Of a DNA stretch of 64,000 bases, positions 58,079 through 64,000 are shown piece by piece. The stretch covers positions 62,001 to 126,000 of the forward strand of contig JAUZRN010000010.1 in assembly GCA_030950375.1 (NCBI GenBank), given 5' to 3'. The position numbers and the translations under genes are program-made. Under the pieces are notes generated by a model, which made no database searches, was not told the origin of the DNA, and saw only the letters and a program-made list of their open reading frames with translations. The stretch comes from Rhodothermus sp. Lineage in GTDB: Bacteria; Bacteroidota; Rhodothermia; Rhodothermales; Rhodothermaceae. Every line of letters begins with the position of its first letter. Within the stretch, counting starts at the first letter, position 1.

Positions 58079-59323
58079 TCATTTTCTTTTAAGGAACGTT
58101 AATTCGCGACCCAGAAACTGTTCTAAAGCAATCAATTGTCGATAATAGTCGCGGAGCGCCTCGTAATAGCGTTGTTCGCTTTCTAAAACGAGCCGTTGGG
58201 CATCGAGCAGTTCAATCAGGCTGACTTCGCCCAATCGGTATCCCTGCTGCAGTCGGACAAGGAGCTCGTGTGATCGTTCACGTACCTGGTGCGCATAGCG
58301 TTCTACTATGATGCGGGCCGCTTCATAGCCGTGCCAGGCCTGTTCGGCCTGCTGCTTGAGCTGAAGTTGGAGATCAGCCAGCTCCCACTGTCGCACTTCG
58401 TAGCGCGCACGGGCTTCGCGCACGCGTCCCCGATATCCCGGCAGAAAAGCCAGAGGAAGCGAAAATCCGAGTTGGAAGCCAACAAATCGATATCCGTCAC
58501 CATAATTCTGAGGATAGATATCCAGCTGCAACTGGGGCAGTAACGAAGCGCGGGCCTGTCGAACCACAGCACGCGCTACCTGCACCTGGACCTGTTGGCG
58601 CTGTAGCTCAGGAAGCTGGTCCAGTCGGGCAAGCACCTCCTCTTGGGGGATGACGACGGGAACGTACACGAGGGTATCAGGAAAGACAATATCGTAGCGT
58701 TGCGCTTCGGGATCAAGTCCAATGGCTCGAAAAAGCGCATAGCGCGTCTGTAGAAAATCACGCTGCGCAGCTTCCAGTCGGGACCGTGCATCGGCCAGCT
58801 GGATTTCTGTACGCGCCACCTCCAGATCTGTCGCCAGTCCGGCTGCCATACGTGCACGAGCGGCTGCCTGGAGCTGTTCGAGCAGTACAACTTCCTCCTG
58901 TCGCAAATGCACCAGCTCCTGCGCATAGAGCACTTCGGTATATGCCCGCTTCACTTCGGCACGGATACGGATGGCCATCGCCTCCAGTTCGGCCTCCAGT
59001 GCCTGGAATTCCAGATGACGGGCTTGCAGGCGATAATAGGTAACCAGCGGAAAATCAAAACGTTGTACCAATGTCCACCGTTGCTCAACAAAAGGCTGTC
59101 CGCTGCCAATACCTTCGCGCAAAAAATAGAGCTGTGGATTTTCAATGCCATACGCCTGGAGTTTGCGTCCACGTAAGGCCTCCTGCCGAGCACGGAGAGC
59201 CAGCAGCTGTGGATGATGGGTCAGCGCCAACTTCAGGGCCGCCTGAATGTCCAGCGTATCTGGTGCGATGGAGGTGCCAGGATGGCCCAGTAGTAGCCCC
59301 AAGCCAAACAACCAGACCAGCAT
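58079..59323 (-). CDS. TolC-family outer-membrane factor (CzcC-like)
   Basis: The 414-residue outer-membrane channel component of a tripartite efflux pump. A signal peptide (about 1-20) precedes two repeats of the OEP fold with long helices (for example EAALRGRKLQA-like and QRYYEALRDYYRQLIALEQFLG). It joins an RND pump and its periplasmic adaptor, encoded directly upstream in one leftward run (adaptor, pump, channel). The start lies 12 bp after the pump stop. Together they would export metal ions across both membranes. Confidence 0.9.
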   Translation of the reverse strand: MLVWLFGLGLLLGHPGTSIAPDTLDIQAALKLALTHHPQLLALRARQEALRGRKLQAYGIENPQLYFLREGIGSGQPFVEQRWTLVQRFDFPLVTYYRLQARHLEFQALEAELEAMAIRIRAEVKRAYTEVLYAQELVHLRQEEVVLLEQLQAAARARMAAGLATDLEVARTEIQLADARSRLEAAQRDFLQTRYALFRAIGLDPEAQRYDIVFPDTLVYVPVVIPQEEVLARLDQLPELQRQQVQVQVARAVVRQARASLLPQLQLDIYPQNYGDGYRFVGFQLGFSLPLAFLPGYRGRVREARARYEVRQWELADLQLQLKQQAEQAWHGYEAARIIVERYAHQVRERSHELLVRLQQGYRLGEVSLIELLDAQRLVLESEQRYYEALRDYYRQLIALEQFLGRELTFLKRK

Positions 59324-59335
59324 CGTTCTTTTCGG

Positions 59336-62300
59336 TTATGTCTGAGTGTGTGCAGTGGAAACGGGCTGATCCATCTGGCCGTCCTCTTCCCATTCGGGTT
59401 CTGGGCCCCGAGGTAGCTGATCATCGCGCTCCAGCCAGTCATAGATAGTGGGCAATACGCGCAGTGTGAGCAGGGTGGCCGTAATCAGCCCCCCGATCAC
59501 AACAGTCGCCAGTGGCCGTTGCACTTCTGAGCCTGGCCCCGTGTTGAAGGCCATAGGCACAAAGCCCAGACTGGCCACCAGTGCTGTCATCAGTACAGGT
59601 CGTAAGCGGTCGGTAGCTCCTTGCAGCACTGCCTCGCGTACGGTCAATCCCTGACGTCGTAGTGCGTTCAGATGATCAATCAGCACCACCCCATTGAGCA
59701 CCGCTACCCCGAAGAGGGCAATGAATCCGACAGCTGCCGAGATCGACAGATACATGCCACGCAGCCACAGTGCAAACACACCGCCGGCCAATGCCATTGG
59801 CAGTACTGAAAGAATCATCAACGGATAGCGCATTTGGCCAAACATCAGGTAAAGTAACCCGATGATAATCAGCAGGGCCAGAGGAACAGCTATGTACAGG
59901 TGGCGCATGGCCCGTTGCTGATTTTCGAATGTGCCGCCGTACTCCAGGAAAACCCCGGGTGGCAACGGTACCTGCCTTTCGATAGCCTGCTTGAGGTTCG
60001 ACACATAGGTGCCCGTGTCAATGTCTTTGATGTTGATGCCCACCACCAGTCGGCGCCAGCCGTTTTCGCGCGCAATCTCACGGGGGCCTTCTTCAGCTCG
60101 AATATGAGCGACTCGCCGGAGCGGAATCGTGCCGCCCCCGGGCAACGCAACCGGTGCCTCCATGATTGCTTCGAAGTTGTTCCGATACGCTTCCGGAAAG
60201 CGTACGACGATCCCAAATCGCCGCTGCCCCTCGAAGACCTGTCCCGCCGGAGCACCGCCCAGTCCTGCCTCGATCACCTGTTGCACATCTTCGACGTTCA
60301 GCCCAAAGGCGGCAATGGCTTCGCGATCGACTTCAATATTCAGATAGGGTTGTCCGGCGAACTTTTCCACATAGAAATTGTCCGTACCGGGTAGATCGGG
60401 CAAAAGACGGGCGATACGCGTCGCTATGGCTGCCAGCGTGTCGAGATCTTCGCCGTAGAGTTTGACAGCAATATCGCTTTTGACGCCCGAAGTCAGCTCA
60501 TCGACACGCATTGCAATGGGTTGCGTGAAATTGTAGGCCAGCCCCGGTTCGGTTTCGAGAAATGGACGGATCTGTTCAATAATCTTTTCCTTGGTCATAC
60601 CCGGCCGCCACTGATCCCTCGGCTTCAGTATGATCCATACATCGGTCTGGTGCACGCCCATCCAGTCGTTGGCCAGATCGCTGCGGCCAGTTTTGGGCAC
60701 GACAGTCTGAATTTCCGGGATATGTCGGAGGAGTTGCCCGGCCAGCCAGTTGGCATTCTCTACCGAGGTTTCGAGCGTAACGCTCGGCATACGCACCTCT
60801 TCTATCAGGATCGAGCCTTCATCCAGTTCTGGTAGAAACTCTGTACCCAGAAACGGCAGCAATGCCAGCGCTACACCAAACACCAGCAGCGCAATGGCCA
60901 GCGTTGTCTTACGACGATCCAGGCTCTTTTCCAGAAAGCGTCGGTACCGGGGCCGCAACCAGTCCATCAAGTAATTACGTCGGAGGCGCACACCTTTGCG
61001 GAATACCAGGGTGGCGATAGCGGGTACATAAACCAGAGCCAGCAGCAGCGAGCCAAACACGGCCGAGGCCACCGTGATAGCCATCGGGCGATAGAGTATA
61101 CCTTCCATCCCCCGAAACGTAGCAATCGGCACATACACCATCAGGATGATCAGTACCCCGAAAAAGATCGGACGGGCCACTTCATGTGCTGCCTGACGTA
61201 GTAGAACCAATCGTTTCCGACCACGCTGATCCTTTTCGAGTCGGTGCACCATGTGCTCGACCATCACGACCGAACCATCGACAATCATCCCAAAGTCGAT
61301 GGCGCCCAGACTCATCAGGTTCGCCGCCAATCCGAAAGCCCGCATGCCAATAAAGGCAAACAGCATCGATAGCGGGATCACCGAAGCGACGATCAGCGCA
61401 CCTTTGATTTCGCCCAGCAATAGCAGCAATATCGCAATGACCAGAAAGCCGCCTTCCAGCAGGTTCTCCTTGATCGTGCCTGTGGTGCGTTCGATTAGGT
61501 CCGACTGATCATAAAACTTTTCAATACGAACACCGGGTGGTAGCCGTGGATTGATCTCGGCGATTTTCGCTTCAACCCGCTGAATAACTTCACGGCCATT
61601 TTCGCCGCGCAGCATCATAACGATACCGGTAACGACCTCTCCCTTGCCGTCCTGGGTGACGGCTCCCTGGCGGATCTGTCGCCCTATCCGAACGGTTGCC
61701 ACATCACGGAGATAGATAGGACGCGCCCCCCGCCGCGCCACGATTATGCGTTCAAGATCGTCCGTGCCGCGAATCTGCCCGAAACCACGAATGATATACT
61801 GTTCCTGATTGTGCTCCAGGTAATTGCCTCCCGAAACCCTGTTGTTGCGCTCAATGGCGTCGATGACATGCCGCAGGCTCAACCGCAACGCTCGCAGTTG
61901 CTCTGGATTGACCAGGACTTCGTACTGTTTGACGAACCCCCCAAAGCTGTTGACTTCAGTTACCCCGGGCACTGCCCGAAGCTGCGGCGCGATGATCCAG
62001 TCCTGAATTTCGCGTAATTCGGTGAGCGAGTAGCCATCGCCGCGGACGACATACTGGTAGATCTCACCGAGTGCGGTTGAGATAGGTCCCAGTTGGGGTG
62101 GGGAGACGTCGGGTGGCAGCTGATCGCGTACGTCCTGCAGACGCTGGGCAACAAGCTGACGGGCGAAGTAAATGTCGGTACCTTCTTCAAACTCGATCGT
62201 GACAGCCGACAGGCCGAACTGGCTGATTGAACGCACCTCTTTGACCCGCGGCAGCCCCGTCATCGCTGTCTCGATGGGAAAGCTGACAAGCTGCTCGACG

Positions 62301-62479
62301 TCGTAGGGCGAATAGCGGCCGGCCTTGGTAATGACAAGTACTTGAACGGGCGTAACATCGGGGAGCGAGTTGATTGGAATGCGCTGCAGAGCCACAATCC
62401 CCCCAAAGGCCATCAGGACTACCAGACTCAGCGCCACAAAGCGCTGCCGGAGGCTGAAGTCGATCAGACGATGCAGCAT
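59336..62479 (-). CDS. Heavy-metal RND efflux pump (CzcA-like)
   Basis: The 1047-residue inner-membrane proton antiporter with 12 helices and two large periplasmic loops. The helix-4 motif is DFGMIVDGSVVMVE, with Asp395, Asp401 and Glu408. These three acidic residues are the hallmark of CzcA-type (HME1, divalent Zn/Co/Cd/Ni) pumps. The Cu/Ag CusA type has a different motif here, so divalent cation export is predicted. Other landmarks are N-terminal QRIPINSLPDVTPVQV and GEIYQYVVRG. It lies 3 bp after the adaptor stop. Confidence 0.94.
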   Translation of the reverse strand: MLHRLIDFSLRQRFVALSLVVLMAFGGIVALQRIPINSLPDVTPVQVLVITKAGRYSPYDVEQLVSFPIETAMTGLPRVKEVRSISQFGLSAVTIEFEEGTDIYFARQLVAQRLQDVRDQLPPDVSPPQLGPISTALGEIYQYVVRGDGYSLTELREIQDWIIAPQLRAVPGVTEVNSFGGFVKQYEVLVNPEQLRALRLSLRHVIDAIERNNRVSGGNYLEHNQEQYIIRGFGQIRGTDDLERIIVARRGARPIYLRDVATVRIGRQIRQGAVTQDGKGEVVTGIVMMLRGENGREVIQRVEAKIAEINPRLPPGVRIEKFYDQSDLIERTTGTIKENLLEGGFLVIAILLLLLGEIKGALIVASVIPLSMLFAFIGMRAFGLAANLMSLGAIDFGMIVDGSVVMVEHMVHRLEKDQRGRKRLVLLRQAAHEVARPIFFGVLIILMVYVPIATFRGMEGILYRPMAITVASAVFGSLLLALVYVPAIATLVFRKGVRLRRNYLMDWLRPRYRRFLEKSLDRRKTTLAIALLVFGVALALLPFLGTEFLPELDEGSILIEEVRMPSVTLETSVENANWLAGQLLRHIPEIQTVVPKTGRSDLANDWMGVHQTDVWIILKPRDQWRPGMTKEKIIEQIRPFLETEPGLAYNFTQPIAMRVDELTSGVKSDIAVKLYGEDLDTLAAIATRIARLLPDLPGTDNFYVEKFAGQPYLNIEVDREAIAAFGLNVEDVQQVIEAGLGGAPAGQVFEGQRRFGIVVRFPEAYRNNFEAIMEAPVALPGGGTIPLRRVAHIRAEEGPREIARENGWRRLVVGINIKDIDTGTYVSNLKQAIERQVPLPPGVFLEYGGTFENQQRAMRHLYIAVPLALLIIIGLLYLMFGQMRYPLMILSVLPMALAGGVFALWLRGMYLSISAAVGFIALFGVAVLNGVVLIDHLNALRRQGLTVREAVLQGATDRLRPVLMTALVASLGFVPMAFNTGPGSEVQRPLATVVIGGLITATLLTLRVLPTIYDWLERDDQLPRGPEPEWEEDGQMDQPVSTAHTQT

Positions 62480-62482
62480 GGC

Positions 62483-63664
62483 TCACTCCTCGGCAAATTC
62501 AGCATAGCGCATCAGCGCTTTCAGGCTGAAGACAGGATGGGTAACTACCGGCTCGCCTTCACGGACGCCATCGACCAACAGGGCCTGCTCGGCGTCGGTG
62601 CGCCAGACCGTCACAGGCCGCACTTCGTAGGTGTCCGGCGCTCGTTGCACAAAGACGATAGCCTGCGGACCATCGTAAGTCAGTGCGCTAAGGGGTACCA
62701 CGTAGACCGGCCGTGGTGTATGTAGCCGAAGCCACAGCCGAACATTCTGGCCCGGCCGTGGCCAACCCTGATGGGTATCGGCCAGAATATTGACCACCAC
62801 CGCCCGGTTTTCCGGATCAAGGGCCGGGTTGATCGTGTGAACCTGTGCCTGAAGGATCAGAGAATCGGGCACCTGAAGCACCAGCGTGACGGAGTCGCCC
62901 GACCGCAGGCCCAACGCGTCGTCAGGTGCCAGAAATCCTCGAATATGCACACGTGATGGATCGACCACGGTCATCAATGTCTGGTGCGCGCTGACCGCCT
63001 GGCCCAGTTCCACCTGATGCTGATCTATGTAGCCATCAATAGGTGCCCGCAATGGAAGCAACGGACGTTCCTGCCGCCCCAGCTGCTGCGCTGCTTCGGG
63101 CGTAATCCCCAGCGCTCGTAGTCGCACCTCGGCTGCCTGGCGACGCGCTTGCGCCCGCAGGTAATCCGCTTCGGTCTGGTCGAGCGTGCTCTGTGGCGTC
63201 AACTGAGCAGCCACCAGTTGCCGCAACCGGGCTACGTGCCGCTCCAGATAAGCTTCTTCAGCCTGGGCCTGCAAAAAATCGGACACCAGCTGGGCAAACG
63301 ACAGGCTTTCCAGTTCAAGCAATACCTGACCGCGCTGCACGCGCTCGCCTTCGTAGACATACAGGCGAATCACCCGGCCGTCAATCGGCGTGGCTACCTG
63401 CGCCATCAGTCCGGGTGCTGGATAGACTTCACCCGGAATACTTACCGTGTAAGCAGCCTGCTGGTAACGGACCGGGGCCACCTGCACCTGCAACATGCGC
63501 TGCTGCACCGAGTCCAGATGCACGATGCGCAAAGCTGCCGAATCGGTAACCGATTGCAACGAAGGCGGCACGCCGATCGCTTCGGGCAGCAACGCTTCGA
63601 TGGGCGCCCTGCGACAGGCACTCAGCCCCAGCACGATAAATAACGTCAGCGTAATGTGGCGCAT
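62483..63664 (-). CDS. RND periplasmic adaptor lipoprotein (CzcB-like)
   Basis: The 393-residue membrane-fusion protein begins with a lipoprotein signal whose lipobox is LSAC (Cys17). The barrel-sandwich part starts YTVSIPGEVYPAPGLMAQV and includes GRVIRLYVYEGERVQRGQVL. A helical hairpin (about 115-165) precedes the return strand RAPIDGYIDQHQVELG. It links pump and channel in the periplasm and is first of the leftward CzcBAC run. The two-component regulator gene is divergent, with 172 bp between starts. Confidence 0.92.
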   Translation of the reverse strand: MRHITLTLFIVLGLSACRRAPIEALLPEAIGVPPSLQSVTDSAALRIVHLDSVQQRMLQVQVAPVRYQQAAYTVSIPGEVYPAPGLMAQVATPIDGRVIRLYVYEGERVQRGQVLLELESLSFAQLVSDFLQAQAEEAYLERHVARLRQLVAAQLTPQSTLDQTEADYLRAQARRQAAEVRLRALGITPEAAQQLGRQERPLLPLRAPIDGYIDQHQVELGQAVSAHQTLMTVVDPSRVHIRGFLAPDDALGLRSGDSVTLVLQVPDSLILQAQVHTINPALDPENRAVVVNILADTHQGWPRPGQNVRLWLRLHTPRPVYVVPLSALTYDGPQAIVFVQRAPDTYEVRPVTVWRTDAEQALLVDGVREGEPVVTHPVFSLKALMRYAEFAEE

Positions 63665-63729
63665 TGATACCGCTGCGTCTCGGAGAAACGAGTTTCGCCT
63701 ATATTATCGCAGCAAAAGCCTGTTCAGTT

Positions 63730-63766
63730 CTTAGAAAAGGCTTAAAGAATATTAAGTCTTCTCTTA
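63730..63766. promoter_or_regulatory. Phased CTTA direct repeats between efflux operon and regulator
   Basis: CTTA occurs at 63730, 63741 and 63763, spaced 11 and 22 bp apart, in an AT-rich stretch. CTTAA (63741-63745) and TTAAG (63752-63756) also form an inverted pair. Eleven-bp-phased direct repeats are the usual binding pattern of OmpR/PhoB-family regulators, and one is encoded 71 bp to the right. Confidence 0.45.
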
Positions 63767-63836
63767 AAAGCGAGGAACGAGAGACGTCCAGAACCAACAT
63801 GTAGCGTATAAGCTTCAAAAAGACGATGCGAATGGG

Positions 63837-64000
63837 ATGACCCGGTCGATTCTGCTGGTCGAAGACGAAGTGGCAATGGCCGCCCTACTACGTCAGGGGC
63901 TGGAAGAGGAAGGCTATGTGGTCGAGTGGGTGCTCACCGGCGAAGAAGCACTGGCGCGTCTGGAGCATCTCAAGCCAGCTCTGCTGGTGCTGGACGTGCG
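63837..64000 (+). CDS. OmpR-family response regulator, N-terminal part (cut by window edge)
   Basis: The first 54 codons read as a receiver domain: SILLVEDEVAMAALLRQGL with the acidic pair at Glu9-Asp10, and LLVLDV with the phosphoacceptor Asp near residue 53. The C-terminal DNA-binding domain lies outside the window. Its position next to the CzcBAC run suggests a CzcR/CusR-type metal-responsive regulator, with a histidine kinase expected downstream. The effector family is inferred from context. Confidence 0.85.
   Translation, partial: MTRSILLVEDEVAMAALLRQGLEEEGYVVEWVLTGEEALARLEHLKPALLVLDV

Noticed and set aside
59336-62479. Copper/silver CusA pump
   Set aside because: The helix-4 motif DFGxxxDGSVVMVE is that of divalent-cation CzcA-type pumps.

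Overview
The window is a high-GC chromosomal segment, densely packed on both strands, from a member of the Rhodothermota, most likely Rhodothermus or a close relative. This assignment is inference. It rests on the GC-rich codon use, Bacteroidota-type families (GWxTD protein, SLBB/Wzz export pair, GlmU-like nucleotidyltransferase, HAF-repeat protein), few strong Shine-Dalgarno sequences, and an actinobacterial-style fused 2-oxoglutarate dehydrogenase E2-E1. No rRNA, tRNA, CRISPR array, intact transposase or phage module was seen.

Layout. 0-3 kb: a leftward pair made of a Cys-rich lipoprotein and a membrane protein whose 5' third is strikingly AT-rich, then ispE. 3.2-7.5 kb: an envelope/exopolysaccharide export group (SLBB protein, Wzz-like protein, outer-membrane barrel), closed by a perfect hairpin facing dut. 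7.5-13.7 kb: dut, a POT peptide transporter, aspS, a shortened pyrophosphatase-like gene, and speE/speD with a structured upstream region. 14.6-17.9 kb: a sulfur-assimilation operon whose siroheme sulfite reductase carries a C-terminal ThiS/MoaD-like sulfur-carrier domain ending in GG, followed by an Fe-S APS reductase and an unknown gene. 18-24.3 kb: a gene-poor stretch, then a four-gene polysaccharide cluster (REC-degenerate GGDEF-REC, HEAT-repeat protein, GT2, YaiO barrel).

24.3-29.1 kb: a leftward run rdgB-dtd-amidohydrolase-moaC-floA, and rpsU with its own terminator. 29.1-40.4 kb: an AhpD-like protein, the 1220-residue E2-E1 fusion, GWxTD protein, ftsY, a CDP-alcohol phosphatidyltransferase, a HAD hydrolase, a GlmU-like protein and a secreted unknown. 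40.5-49.9 kb: CoxE- and CoxD-like genes, an HxlR/DoxX divergent pair, a HAF-repeat protein, a VOC dioxygenase and the three subunits of a form II (AYRGAGR) CO-dehydrogenase-like molybdenum hydroxylase. moaC at 25.4 kb fits the need for molybdenum cofactor. 50.1-51.7 kb: glpD.

52-64 kb: metal homeostasis. A P1B-4-type ATPase (SPC and HEGST motifs) is translationally coupled to a 68-residue protein, and a CzcCBA-like tripartite exporter is divergent from an OmpR-family regulator cut by the window edge; 11-bp-phased CTTA repeats lie between them. Inside this region sits an apparently self-contained unit of a 92-residue signal-peptide-bearing hydrophobic peptide, two six-helix membrane proteins and an ABC ATPase, all overlapping or nearly so, which could be an undescribed peptide export/immunity system. 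The strongest candidates for new biology are the sulfite reductase-ThiS fusion operon, this peptide/ABC unit, and the polysaccharide cluster run by a doubly degenerate response regulator.
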